A DNA stretch of 64,000 bases, taken from JBFJKD01 sp041600415. GTDB taxonomy: Bacteria; Pseudomonadota; Gammaproteobacteria; Pseudomonadales; Porticoccaceae. The notes beneath the pieces are model-generated. The model was not told the origin of the DNA and made no database searches. It saw only the letters and a program-made list of their open reading frames with translations. The DNA lies in NCBI GenBank assembly GCA_041600415.1, contig JBFIKF010000001.1:372001-436000 (forward strand), given 5' to 3'. Below, piece after piece: positions 47,135 to 56,969 of this stretch (position 1 is the stretch's first letter; each line of letters begins with the position of its first letter). A program made the translations under genes and the position numbers.

Positions 47135-48469
47135 TTACGCAGTTTTAAAAAAACGGTTTTCGGGGCGCGGAATTCCCAGGTTCTCCCGCAGGGTTTTGCC
47201 TTCGTAGGTGGTGCGATACAGACCCCGCCGCTGTAGCTCGGGCACCACCTTGTCCACAAAGTCATCCATGCCCGCAGGCAGGAACGGGAACATAATGTTG
47301 AAGCCGTCGCAGGCGCTGGTCATCAGCCACTCTTCCATCTGGTCGGCAATGGTGGCCGGGGTGCCGATCATTTCCAGCACGCCAAAACTGCCGCCGATCA
47401 TCTGCGCCAGCTGGCGCACGGTCATGCCCTCGTTTCTGGAGAGATCGAGCAGTTTCTGTCGCGCGGATTTGCTGGCGTTGGTTTCGGGAATGTCCGGCAG
47501 CACCTTGTCCAGTTCAAATTGCGACGCGTCGCAACCCAGTTGCACCGACAGCGACGCCATGCCGCTAATCGGATCCACCAGGCTATCCAGTTTGCTTTTT
47601 TTGGCTTTCGCCTCGGCCACCGTGTCGCCGGTAATCACAAAGCAGCCCGGCAGTATCTTCATATGCTCTGGCGACCGACCCACTGCGCTCATGCGCTTTT
47701 TTACGTCGGCGTAATAGTGTTGCGCCGCGGATAGCTGGCTCATGGCGCCGAACACCATCTCGGCGGTTTCCGCCGCCAGTTGACGCCCCGCCTCGGAAGC
47801 GCCCGCCTGCACAATCACCGGCCAGCCCTGTACCGGTCTGGCCACGTTGAGGGGACCTTTGACCGAGAAAAACTCGCCCTTGTGGTTGAGGGTGTGTAGT
47901 TTGTCCGGGTCAAAATAAATGCCGCGTTCCTGATCGCGAATAAAGGCGTCATCCGCCCAGCTGTCCCACAAGCCTGTCACCACGTCGTAGAATTCCCGCC
48001 CGCGGCGATAGCGGGTGTCGTGTTCCATATGGGCTTCGACATTGAAGTTGGGGGCTTCGGACGGGTTGGCCGAGGTCACCAGGTTCCATCCGGCGCGGCC
48101 GTTGCTGATATGGTCCAGGGACGAAAACTTGCGGGCCACGTGATAGGGCTCGTTGTAGGTAGTGGACGCCGTCGCAATTAAACCCAGATGTTTGGTCACC
48201 ACGGCGAGGGCGGGCAACAGCGTCATCGGATCAAACGAAGTCACCGTGGCGCTGCGTTGCAGCGCTGCCATGGGTATGTTCAGCAGCGCCAGATGATCCG
48301 CCATAAACATGGCGTCAAACAGGCCGCGCTCCAGGGTCTGGGCAAAGCGCACCTGATGGGCAAAATTAAAATTCGCGTCCGCGAACTGACCCGGATACTG
48401 CCAGCTCGCGGTGTGAATGCTGGCGGGGCGCATAAAGGCGCCGAAATGTAGTTTTTTATCTTCTGGCAT
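47135..48469 (-). CDS. LLM class FMN-dependent monooxygenase (NtaA/SnaA/DszA type)
   Basis: A 444-residue luciferase-like flavin monooxygenase using FMNH2 from a reductase. Features include HFGAFMRPASIHTASWQYPG, LIATASTTYNEPYHVARKFS, GRAGWNLVTSANPSEAPNF and QAGASEAGRQLAAETAEMVF, all typical of the NtaA/SnaA/DszA group that attacks chelators, sulfur heterocycles or ketones (type II Baeyer-Villiger). The substrate is unknown. ATG at 48469. Downstream of the AlkB and DUF1993 genes but behind a 247-bp gap, so it may have its own promoter. Confidence 0.88.
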   Translation of the reverse strand: MPEDKKLHFGAFMRPASIHTASWQYPGQFADANFNFAHQVRFAQTLERGLFDAMFMADHLALLNIPMAALQRSATVTSFDPMTLLPALAVVTKHLGLIATASTTYNEPYHVARKFSSLDHISNGRAGWNLVTSANPSEAPNFNVEAHMEHDTRYRRGREFYDVVTGLWDSWADDAFIRDQERGIYFDPDKLHTLNHKGEFFSVKGPLNVARPVQGWPVIVQAGASEAGRQLAAETAEMVFGAMSQLSAAQHYYADVKKRMSAVGRSPEHMKILPGCFVITGDTVAEAKAKKSKLDSLVDPISGMASLSVQLGCDASQFELDKVLPDIPETNASKSARQKLLDLSRNEGMTVRQLAQMIGGSFGVLEMIGTPATIADQMEEWLMTSACDGFNIMFPFLPAGMDDFVDKVVPELQRRGLYRTTYEGKTLRENLGIPRPENRFFKTA

Positions 48470-48510
48470 GGCAGGTCTCTGGTGGCGACTTTTAATTCTT
48501 CCCCGAATTT

Positions 48511-48525
48511 AGTTACCAGCTAACT
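48511..48525. promoter_or_regulatory. Inverted repeat upstream of the LLM monooxygenase gene
   Basis: AGTTA (48511-48515), five bases, TAACT (48521-48525), 42-56 bp before the LLM start. Similar (G/A)CTAAC motifs occur before alkB and at 48655-48685. Confidence 0.3.
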
Positions 48526-48654
48526 TTTATCTGGCATCGTACGCGCACCCTCGGGAACATATCATCTTCAAAGTTGGTCCAGGAGTATACATGGGGGCGG
48601 TCACCTAGTGTAGCGATCCCGGGGCATCACTTCATATTTGCGGTCGGAGTCAAA

Positions 48655-48685
48655 GCTAACGAAAAAAATACCGTTTTCAGTTAGC
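48655..48685. repeat. Inverted repeat after the DUF1993 gene
   Basis: GCTAACGAAAA (from 48655) and TTTTCAGTTAGC (to 48685) can pair with one bulged base. It lies 31 bp past the DUF1993 stop and may end that transcript or be a regulator site, as GCTAAC/GTTAGC recurs near other genes of the cluster. Confidence 0.4.
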
Positions 48686-48716
48686 GTTTTACCCTCGCCT
48701 CGATGATTCGCAAATG

Positions 48717-49244
48717 CTAGGCTTTCGGCAATCCCACCAGCATCTTGCCCAGAAAATCCAGCTTGCCCAGCGGCACGCCTTTGATGCGCAACATATCGTA
48801 GATGGTGGTGGCGTGAAAATACAGATTGGGCAGGGAAAACGACAGGGCAAAATTTTCGGTGGTGAAGGGCAGTTCAAAACTCCCTGCCCGAAAATGCATG
48901 GCCTTGCCCTGCACGGCGGCGATGTCGCCCGCTTTGATGGTGCCCAGTTCGGTGAGTGCCTCGCTTAACAGCGCGATCAGTCCGCGATAATCCAGTTCGG
49001 GAATCTCGGGGGGCGGGCCAAACTCGCCGGCCATCATGCCGTGCGCTGCGCCGAGCGAATGGTGGCGCACGGAATTGACCTGAAACGGGAACGCCGCCAT
49101 GTCGGGGGCCAGGCGCATCTCGACTACGTCGTTCAAATCCAGTCCCTGTTCACCAAAATAAACGGCGCCTTTTTCCATCACGGCGATAGTTGTGGTTAGC
49201 ACGCGTCCATAGGTGCCTATGGTCAGGTCATATAACGTTGTCAT
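48717..49244 (-). CDS. DUF1993 family protein
   Basis: A 175-residue helical protein of unknown function with the family start LYDLTIGTYGRVLTTTIAVM, then MAAFPFQVNSVRHHSLGAAH and a C-terminal LPNLYFHATTIYDMLRIKGV. DUF1993 proteins are DinB-like bundles sometimes found beside oxidoreductases. It follows alkB by 63 bp and is probably cotranscribed with it. Confidence 0.85.
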   Translation of the reverse strand: MTTLYDLTIGTYGRVLTTTIAVMEKGAVYFGEQGLDLNDVVEMRLAPDMAAFPFQVNSVRHHSLGAAHGMMAGEFGPPPEIPELDYRGLIALLSEALTELGTIKAGDIAAVQGKAMHFRAGSFELPFTTENFALSFSLPNLYFHATTIYDMLRIKGVPLGKLDFLGKMLVGLPKA

Positions 49245-49307
49245 TGTTTTTCTCCATGAGTGATTTAGGGATATAAAAAAACCGGGTGAATGAAAAATAT
49301 TAATCCT

Positions 49308-50366
49308 TTAGCTCGACCAGCCCGCCCGGCGGTTGGCCTCTTCGGCAAGTTTGCGTTCGGCGGGGTCAGCGTATTTTTCATCCCATTCCGCCAGGTGTTT
49401 TCGCATCACTTTATGCCACAGTGGTGGCAGGAAACTGAGCAAAAAATACCCGAAGGCGCTGCCCGGCCGAATCACATCCCGATAGGGGGTAAGTTGCCAG
49501 TAAGGCGTGGTGGGATCGGTATGGTGTTGGGAATGGGTGACGATTTCAAAGGTCAGTATGCGCGACAGCGGACGAATATGGTTGAGGGCGTGGCGGTTTT
49601 CGATGGGGGTGCCCGGCACGCGAATCAGGCCATAGTGCTGGACGTAACTGAACATACAGACAATGGCCTGACCCAAACTGGAGATGGCTATCACGGTGAG
49701 GCCGGCCTTCCAGCCGGCGGTGATGACAAATACCGCAACCAGTACGACAAAACCCAGCCACGCCCACAGCAGCGGGTTCGAGATACTCCAGTGGCTTGCG
49801 CCTTTGTTGGCGTAGCGCTTTTTTTCCAGTTGCCAGGGGGCGGTGTGAAAAAAAATCAGCAGCTTTGGAATAAACGCGTACACGGATTCGCCGCGATAAG
49901 GGGTGTCCACATCATTCACGCTGGAGGTTTCGATGTGGTGGCCAATGCGGTGCTCCTTGTCCACGTCCCCCGCCATGAGCGTGACCGCGAACAGATTGCC
50001 CACGAAGCGGGACACGCTGTCGTGGCGATGAAATAGCTCGTGGGCGACCGGCAGACCAATCGCGGCGGTGATGGTGCTGACCGACAAAAAGGTGCCCAAC
50101 CATTGCCACCAGGTGTAGTCGGTGGTGAGAAAATACCACAGGGCGTACCACATGAATATCCACGGGATAAGCTGAAAATAGAGCATAAACAGGCCGGCAA
50201 ACGTGCCCATGTGGCGCACGCGCAGATCGTCATGCATAAAATATTCAGCGAAGGCGACCAGCGGAAATAGCACCAGCCCCGACCAGGTGGCGATGCCGCC
50301 GCCGATAACGCCGAAGCTGGTGACCAGCATAAAACTGGCGGGTAGCAAGTAACGTAGTGCGTCCAT
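49308..50366 (-). CDS. alkB: AlkB-type alkane 1-monooxygenase / membrane di-iron hydroxylase
   Basis: Integral membrane di-iron hydroxylase that inserts oxygen at an unactivated C-H bond, using electrons from rubredoxin. The 352-residue protein has all histidine boxes: HELFHR (109-114), EHRIGHH (138-144) and HSQHH (278-282), plus the AlkB-specific HYG motif in SYVQHYGLIR (241-249). About six membrane helices are predicted. No rubredoxin or rubredoxin reductase is adjacent and there is no fused rubredoxin domain. The neighbouring SDR and Baeyer-Villiger monooxygenase suggest a substrate whose alcohol is oxidised to a ketone, perhaps a cyclic or branched hydrocarbon or terpenoid. Confidence 0.9.
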   Translation of the reverse strand: MDALRYLLPASFMLVTSFGVIGGGIATWSGLVLFPLVAFAEYFMHDDLRVRHMGTFAGLFMLYFQLIPWIFMWYALWYFLTTDYTWWQWLGTFLSVSTITAAIGLPVAHELFHRHDSVSRFVGNLFAVTLMAGDVDKEHRIGHHIETSSVNDVDTPYRGESVYAFIPKLLIFFHTAPWQLEKKRYANKGASHWSISNPLLWAWLGFVVLVAVFVITAGWKAGLTVIAISSLGQAIVCMFSYVQHYGLIRVPGTPIENRHALNHIRPLSRILTFEIVTHSQHHTDPTTPYWQLTPYRDVIRPGSAFGYFLLSFLPPLWHKVMRKHLAEWDEKYADPAERKLAEEANRRAGWSS

Positions 50367-50386
50367 TCGGGGTGACCTTATTTTCG

Positions 50387-50413
50387 GTTAGTGTCCCATT
50401 AGATCAAACTAAC
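50387..50413. promoter_or_regulatory. Inverted repeat upstream of alkB
   Basis: GTTAGT (50387-50392) and ACTAAC (50408-50413) are exact inverted repeats 21-47 bp before the alkB start, on the minus strand. They resemble the TTAGTT/TAACT repeats before the LLM gene. Confidence 0.35.
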
Positions 50414-50446
50414 GTTTCGTTTATATTGGTTGCGGTCCACCACACG

Positions 50447-51241
50447 TTAATTACTGGTGAAGTTCGCTCCACCATCCACATTCAGAATTTGTCCGGTAAC
50501 AAAGTCGCTCAGTTCCGACGCCAGATAAATGGCGGTGCCTACCAGAGTGGGTGGCGTCTGTGCTTCGCCAAGGCAGGTCATGGCAACGATGTTTGGTGCC
50601 AGGGTGTTGTTGCCGCTGTCCGCGAGCAAATCCTTGGACGCCTGGGACAAAGTAAAGCCGGGGGCCAGGCTGTTTACGCGAATGCCATCCGGACCCAGTT
50701 CCCGGGCCAGGGCGCGGGTCATGGCGGCCACCGCGCCTTTGGATGTGACGTAATCGAGCAGGTAGGGCGCGCCCATGGAAACGCTGGTGGAGGCGATGTT
50801 GATAATTTTTCCGTAACCCTGTTTTTTCATATAGGGGTAGGCGGCCTTGATGCAGTTCCATACGCCTTTGACGTTGATACTCATCATCTGGTCCCAGTCC
50901 TTCTCATCGATTTCCGCGAAGGGCTTCATGGTAGCGCCTTTGCTAACCGCGCTTTTGCCGAACATGGCAGCGTTGTTGATCAGAATGTCCAGTTTGCCGA
51001 ACTTGTCCACGGTCTGCTTCGCCATGGCCTGAGTGCTGTCGGAGTCGGTGACATCCAGATGTACTGCAATGGCGCAACCCGGATGGGCTTTGTCGAGCAT
51101 GGCCACGGTTTCGGCGCCATCGAGAATGTCCGCGACCACCACCCTGGCACCCTGACCCGCAAGGCCCAGCGCATATTCCCGCCCGATGCCCCGTGCGGCG
51201 CCAGTGACAATGGCCACTTTGTCTTTCAGTAAATCCGACAT
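50447..51241 (-). CDS. SDR family NAD(P)-dependent alcohol dehydrogenase
   Basis: A 264-residue classical SDR: VTGAARGIGREYALGLAGQG (cofactor), NNAAMFGKSAV, INIASTSVSMGAPYLLDYVT with Ser and Tyr, then SKGAVAAM with the Lys, and the end TGQILNVDGGANF. In this context it may oxidise the alcohol made by AlkB to the ketone used by the Baeyer-Villiger enzyme. That link is inference. ATG at 51241 after AGGAGAGG-like sequence. Confidence 0.85.
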   Translation of the reverse strand: MSDLLKDKVAIVTGAARGIGREYALGLAGQGARVVVADILDGAETVAMLDKAHPGCAIAVHLDVTDSDSTQAMAKQTVDKFGKLDILINNAAMFGKSAVSKGATMKPFAEIDEKDWDQMMSINVKGVWNCIKAAYPYMKKQGYGKIINIASTSVSMGAPYLLDYVTSKGAVAAMTRALARELGPDGIRVNSLAPGFTLSQASKDLLADSGNNTLAPNIVAMTCLGEAQTPPTLVGTAIYLASELSDFVTGQILNVDGGANFTSN

Positions 51242-51297
51242 GTTTCCTCTCCTATAATTTTATGCTGAGCGGCGCTACGGCCTTCGTGAAAAACATT

Positions 51298-51316
51298 AGA
51301 TAGTCAGGGGCTATCT
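51298..51316. repeat. Inverted repeat between SDR and BVMO genes
   Basis: AGATAG (51298-51303), seven bases, CTATCT (51311-51316). It lies 57 bp upstream of the SDR gene in the 227-bp gap after the Baeyer-Villiger gene; operator or structure, role unknown. Confidence 0.3.
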
Positions 51317-51468
51317 GACCAGTTGTTCCAGAAATTGGAAGGGAATCGTCCCACAGGCGGAGAGAAGCGGCAAGGGGGTGCACCGTTCCGAGGCCCCCGG
51401 AATAATCGCTTGAAAGATTGCTAAAGAGGTGTCCGACCCGCTGATACGGGCCGGAGGTGGAGAACGTG

Positions 51469-52974
51469 CTACTCGGCAACGACGCGATATTCTTCCATTT
51501 TCGCGTCTTTAAGGTCGTGGCGAAACTTGGTGGCGGTCCATGGCCAGGAGCCGGGCACGCCGTTTTTGTCGAGATACCAGCTGGAGCAGCCGGTCAGCCA
51601 CACCGTGTCTTTCATATTGGCTTTCATGTCGTCATTAAATTTCTGGGTGGCGTCTTCCCGGGGCGCGATGGCCCTGAATTTTCCGGCGCGCCATTGTTCG
51701 ATCAAATGCAGAATGTATTCTGACTGGGTCTCGGCAATGGAGGCGAGTGAAAAGTTACCCACCGGGCTGTGGGGCCCCATGATCATAAAGAAGTTGGGAA
51801 AGCCGGGCATGGCAACGGTGCGGTAGCCCACCGGGCCGTCTTTCCAGGCTTCGTCGAGAGTCAGGCCATTTTCGCCGGTCATTTTCATGGGCAGCATGTA
51901 TTCGTTGGCATGAAACCCGGTGGCGAGGGCAATGATGTCCACCTCGTGGAGTTTGCCCTCGTTGTCGACAATGCCTTGCGGTTCAATATGGTCGATGCCG
52001 CAGGTGACCAGTTCCACATTTTCTTTTTGCATGGCTGGATAGAAGCTGGAAGACATCACCAGACGTTTACACATGGGGGTGTAGTCAGGGGTCAGCTTTT
52101 TGCGCAGCTCGGGATCCTTTACGCTGTTGAGATTCATGCGGCATACCTTGCCGACGATTTTGCGCGACCAGCCGTCCTTGATGATGCCCCGTCCCATCAT
52201 TTGTTCCATCATAAAGCGATAGGTGCGGTACAACATTTTGGACAGTCCCGGCACGTGGGTGGCGAGTTTCTGTTCGAATTTGCTGTAGGGGCGGTTGGGC
52301 ACCGGGATTACCCATTGCGGCGTGCGCTGAAAGGTTACCAGCTTTGATGCCACTTTCGCGATGGGAGCGATCATCTGTACGCCGGTGGAACCGTTGCCGA
52401 TAACGGCCACGCGCTTGCCGTTTAAATCCAGACCGTGATCCCAGCGCGCGGAGTGCACGGTGGTGCCGGTGAAGGTATCCATGCCCTTGATGTCGGGGTA
52501 TTTGGGGCGCACCAGAATGCCGCAGGCGGAAATCAGAAAGTCCGCAGTGGCGGTTTCGCCGTCGGTAGTTTCGACGCGCCACTGGCCGTTGGCGTAGGTG
52601 GCGTTGGTAACTTCTTTGTTAAATTTGATGCGGGAAAATACATCGTACTTTTTCGCCATATCTTCGAAATAATTGCGAATTTCCGGGCCGCCACAAAAGC
52701 GGTGGCTCCAGCTGCCACTCGGCTCGAAGCTGTACTGGTAATAGTGGGAAGGCACGTCGCAGGTCAGGCCGGGGTAGTCGTTGTAGTTCCAGGTGCCACC
52801 GATGCGGTGACTTTTCTCGAACAGGGTCAGATTGGAAAATCCAGCCTTCATCAGGCGCATGCCCATCACCACGCCGGACAGGCCCGTTCCGATAACAATG
52901 ACGGTGGGGTTTCGGGCTTCCCCGGACGTGTCGGGACTGTTTGATTCGATTGTGGCGGTGCTGTCGATGCCCAT
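51469..52974 (-). CDS. Type I Baeyer-Villiger monooxygenase
   Basis: FAD/NADPH monooxygenase that inserts oxygen next to a ketone, giving an ester or lactone. The 501-residue protein has the FAD motif GTGLSGVVMGMR (29-40), GGTWNYNDYPGLTCD, the NADPH motif GNGSTGVQM (193-201) and, between them, the family fingerprint FTGTTVHSARWD (168-179), which separates these enzymes from other flavin monooxygenases. It is the first gene of the minus-strand oxidative cluster and has an imperfect 9-bp inverted repeat just upstream. Confidence 0.92.
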   Translation of the reverse strand: MGIDSTATIESNSPDTSGEARNPTVIVIGTGLSGVVMGMRLMKAGFSNLTLFEKSHRIGGTWNYNDYPGLTCDVPSHYYQYSFEPSGSWSHRFCGGPEIRNYFEDMAKKYDVFSRIKFNKEVTNATYANGQWRVETTDGETATADFLISACGILVRPKYPDIKGMDTFTGTTVHSARWDHGLDLNGKRVAVIGNGSTGVQMIAPIAKVASKLVTFQRTPQWVIPVPNRPYSKFEQKLATHVPGLSKMLYRTYRFMMEQMMGRGIIKDGWSRKIVGKVCRMNLNSVKDPELRKKLTPDYTPMCKRLVMSSSFYPAMQKENVELVTCGIDHIEPQGIVDNEGKLHEVDIIALATGFHANEYMLPMKMTGENGLTLDEAWKDGPVGYRTVAMPGFPNFFMIMGPHSPVGNFSLASIAETQSEYILHLIEQWRAGKFRAIAPREDATQKFNDDMKANMKDTVWLTGCSSWYLDKNGVPGSWPWTATKFRHDLKDAKMEEYRVVAE

Positions 52975-53300
52975 GCAAAACCTCTTTGCTACTCATTGGT
53001 AATATGAATTTACTAATGGTAACTGTTCGCCCTGTTAAAGGGAACATGTTTGGCTGCTGGCGCTAACCGCTGGTCTTTATGTCCTGCAGGCGAGCGGGCG
53101 GCAGGTTGCGGGACCGGGGGCGACGGGAAAGTGACAAAAAATTGATGGCCCGCTGCTGAGGGCGCAATGAATATAAAATTGTTTAAAAACATAAGACTAA
53201 GATCATTTCCGCGGAATTAAAGGGGTTTCCATGTAACGCCCCCGGCCCGCTTATAACAAAAAAGTTGCGACCCTTCCTGTTTCCACCGCATCCTATTCAT
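52975..53300. other. 326-bp divergent intergenic region (BVMO / sigma factor)
   Basis: It must hold the BVMO promoter and that of the sigma factor operon. At 52994-53018, CATTGGTAA and TTACTAATG form an inverted repeat (one mismatch, seven-base spacer), a TetR-size operator candidate. Nearer the sigma gene the sequence is AT-rich (about 53165-53215). I cannot name a -35/-10 pair with confidence, and no small gene is visible. Confidence 0.5.
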
Positions 53301-53882
53301 ATGAGCAGTGCATTTGCGATCGCAATTGATCTGGGGTTGATACGCCAGGCGCAGTCGGGGGACAAGGGGGCTTTCAAGGCGATCTACGAGGCCTTTGAAA
53401 AACCGGCCTACACCCTGGCCTACCGCATTTGCCAGTGTCACGACGCGGCGCGGGATGTGGTGCAGGACAGCATGCTGATGATTTTTCGGCGCATTGGGCA
53501 GTTCCGTTTCGAAGCGCCGTTCTGGAGCTGGGTGCGCAAGGTGGTGGCCAATGCCGCTCTCATGCACCTGCGACGCAACGGGGAAGAGCAGTGGGCGGAG
53601 GTGCTGATTGACGATGTCACGGAAGATCGCAGCGACGGTATGGGAGTAGAGCGGGATATTGAAACGCTGTTCGCGCGATTGGCTCCGGAGCGCAGAGCGG
53701 TGCTGTGGTTGTATGCGGTGGAGGGCTATTCACACCGTGAAATTGGCGAAATGATGGATTACACCCCTAGCTATTCCAAATCGCAATTGATGCGCGCCCG
53801 TCGCCAGTTGCGGCGCTGGTGGGCCCCGAATGAAGCGATGCCAGACAATCTGGCAGGAGAGGCAGACGATGACAATGACTGA
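53301..53882 (+). CDS. ECF-type RNA polymerase sigma factor
   Basis: A 193-residue sigma-70 family factor with region 2 (YEAFEKPAYTLAYRICQCHD, AARDVVQDSMLMIFRRIGQF, FWSWVRKVVANAALMHLRR) and region 4 (LAPERRAVLWLYAVEGYSHR then EIGEMMDYTPSYSKSQLMRA). It would direct RNA polymerase to a small stress regulon. ATG at 53301 is chosen, although no good ribosome binding site is seen; an in-frame TTG at 53265 has none either. The next gene overlaps its end by 14 bp and encodes a likely anti-sigma factor. Confidence 0.88.
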   Translation: MSSAFAIAIDLGLIRQAQSGDKGAFKAIYEAFEKPAYTLAYRICQCHDAARDVVQDSMLMIFRRIGQFRFEAPFWSWVRKVVANAALMHLRRNGEEQWAEVLIDDVTEDRSDGMGVERDIETLFARLAPERRAVLWLYAVEGYSHREIGEMMDYTPSYSKSQLMRARRQLRRWWAPNEAMPDNLAGEADDDND

Positions 53883-54390
53883 TCAGGAACTTGACGACAT
53901 GCTGGCCCAATTACCACAAGTGGCGCCCCGCGAAAATCTGTGGGAGAGCCTCGAACGGCAATTATCGGCGGTGGATGAAAGCGATATTACCGCGTCGGCA
54001 TGGCGCCGCCCGGTCCACTGGGGCATGGCAGCGCTATTGGTGGTGGGTGTGGCGCTGTTTGTGATGCGCGTTGCGCCACCTGCAGATGATGCGGCACCTC
54101 GTCAGACACTTGCGACGACATTAGCGGAGGGTGCAGCGGGCGACTCAAATACGGGCAGCGCGACGGTGCGCGCTACGAGTCAGCCGCAGGGACGTTATGC
54201 GCGGCATTTGTACAGCGGCGATGAAGCCGTTCGCGATGCGTTGCTGGAGGATGAGTTGCAGCGCGTTGAACAGGCCATGTTGTACGCCGCGCCCACCGAA
54301 CAGCGCACCCTCTGGCAGTACCGCGTGCGTCTGCTCGAGCAACTGGTGCGCATGCGCTATGAGACTGGCGTTACCCTCTACGAGTTCTGA
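53869..54390 (+). CDS. Predicted membrane-anchored anti-sigma factor
   Basis: A 173-residue protein I do not recognise by family. The N-terminal part (about 1-42) is short, acidic and helical (DQELDDMLAQLPQVAPRENL), then one membrane helix (about 46-64, MAALLVVGVALFVMRVA), and a roughly 110-residue outer part ending in a helical segment (RTLWQYRVRLLEQLVRMRYE). This layout and the 14-bp overlap with the sigma gene fit an anti-sigma factor, but the usual zinc-finger HxxxCxxC motif is absent. ATG at 53869 follows GGAGAGG. Confidence 0.6.
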   Translation: MTMTDQELDDMLAQLPQVAPRENLWESLERQLSAVDESDITASAWRRPVHWGMAALLVVGVALFVMRVAPPADDAAPRQTLATTLAEGAAGDSNTGSATVRATSQPQGRYARHLYSGDEAVRDALLEDELQRVEQAMLYAAPTEQRTLWQYRVRLLEQLVRMRYETGVTLYEF

Positions 54391-54400
54391 GGATGTGAGC

Positions 54401-55459
54401 ATGGGACGGTTTGAAAACAGGATTTTCCCGGTGTTGCTGTTGGTGTTCACCGCATTGGCGGCACCACCGGGATATGCGGTTGACGAGGGGGAATCCGCAA
54501 GGGATGCGGAGCTCGGCAAAGCGCGCGAAGAGTTGCAGCAAGCCCGACGGGAGCTGCACAAGGCGCGTACCAACCTGGCCCTGGTCATGGAAGATCAGGG
54601 ATCAGGTTATTCACAACGGGGCTTTCTCGGCATTATCCTGATGCCGGATAAAGCGCTTGGTGTAAAGGTGATCCGCACGTTACCGGATGCCCCGGCGGAG
54701 CGCGCGGACGTGAGGGAGGGGGATATTGTGCGCGCCATTAACGGCGTATTTCTCCTGCCCGGCGACGCGGATGGCGAGCGCGGCGGCGACGGAAATAACG
54801 GAAATAAGAGCACGGCAAGTGACAATCAGGGTGTGCTTACACCAGCAGATGCCGAAATGTTGCTGCACAACGCTTACCAGTTGCTCGAAAAGGTCAAGCC
54901 GGGGGAGGAAATTGTACTTGCCCTGCAACGTGGCGCGCAGCAGATTGAACGGCGTATCGTGGCGGAATCCCGCAAACTGGAACTGTTCTGTGAGCGCGGC
55001 ACCGGTTGCGATTCGATTATGCACGAGCGGCCGAGAACGGAACGGGGTCGGCCGTATATTCCGCGGGACATCGGCACTGAACTGGCGATGATAATTCCTG
55101 ACCTGGAAGCCAATATCGAAAACGCTATTCGCTCGCTGCCATTTCTGGAAACCCGCAGGGAGCCGATCACCGTGCTGCCGGAGACGCTGATTAACGGGCT
55201 GGAGCTGGCGGAATTGAACCCGGGGCTGGGGCAGTATTTTGGTGTCAACCGAGGTGTGCTGGTGGTCAATATTCGCGAGGAAAGTATTCCGGGTCTACGT
55301 CCAGGGGATGTCATTCTGTCCTGTGGTGAACGGGAAGTGAGTACGCCGCGGCAGGTGATGCATATCCTGATGAGCTACGAGAAAGGCGAGAAAGTTTCCA
55401 TGACAGTGCAGCGCAACAAGCGCAAAAAAACCATCACGGCGAATATGCCGACAGAGTAA
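54401..55459 (+). CDS. Periplasmic protein with two PDZ domains
   Basis: A 352-residue secreted protein. A signal peptide (FPVLLLVFTALAAPPGYA) precedes a coiled coil (LGKAREELQQARRELHKART), a first PDZ domain (YSQRGFLGIILMPDKALGVK ... ADVREGDIVRAING) and a second C-terminal PDZ (YFGVNRGVLVVNI ... PGLRPGDVILSCGE). No protease catalytic Ser region is seen, so it may bind peptides and act as an adaptor or sensor. As third gene of the sigma/anti-sigma operon it could help detect envelope stress. The ATG at 54401 is eight bases past GAGG. Confidence 0.72.
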   Translation: MGRFENRIFPVLLLVFTALAAPPGYAVDEGESARDAELGKAREELQQARRELHKARTNLALVMEDQGSGYSQRGFLGIILMPDKALGVKVIRTLPDAPAERADVREGDIVRAINGVFLLPGDADGERGGDGNNGNKSTASDNQGVLTPADAEMLLHNAYQLLEKVKPGEEIVLALQRGAQQIERRIVAESRKLELFCERGTGCDSIMHERPRTERGRPYIPRDIGTELAMIIPDLEANIENAIRSLPFLETRREPITVLPETLINGLELAELNPGLGQYFGVNRGVLVVNIREESIPGLRPGDVILSCGEREVSTPRQVMHILMSYEKGEKVSMTVQRNKRKKTITANMPTE

Positions 55460-55698
55460 GTAACAGGCCGGTAATTTGCAGGAACTTTTTTACAAAGGGC
55501 GCGTTGGTTTGCATACTCCAGGGATTCTACTTCAACCGACCCTGTTGCGGATCGGCGCCGCTGGTTGTGGAACGCATCCTGCGCAACAAATAATTCCCGC
55601 ACAATAATTAACACAGGGGTTTTTTCTGGTTGAAAGCATAGGATCGACTGTCCCTATTGTGTAAAATTCGCGCTTCATTTCGACGTAGTGCCCATACC

Positions 55699-56961
<1,263 letters not shown>

Positions 56962-56969
56962 TCTGATGA

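Noticed and set aside
55481..55487. GGAACTT, a perfect sigma-E-like -35 upstream of glyA
   Set aside because: No matching -10 (TCTGA/TCAAA) at 15-17 bases downstream.
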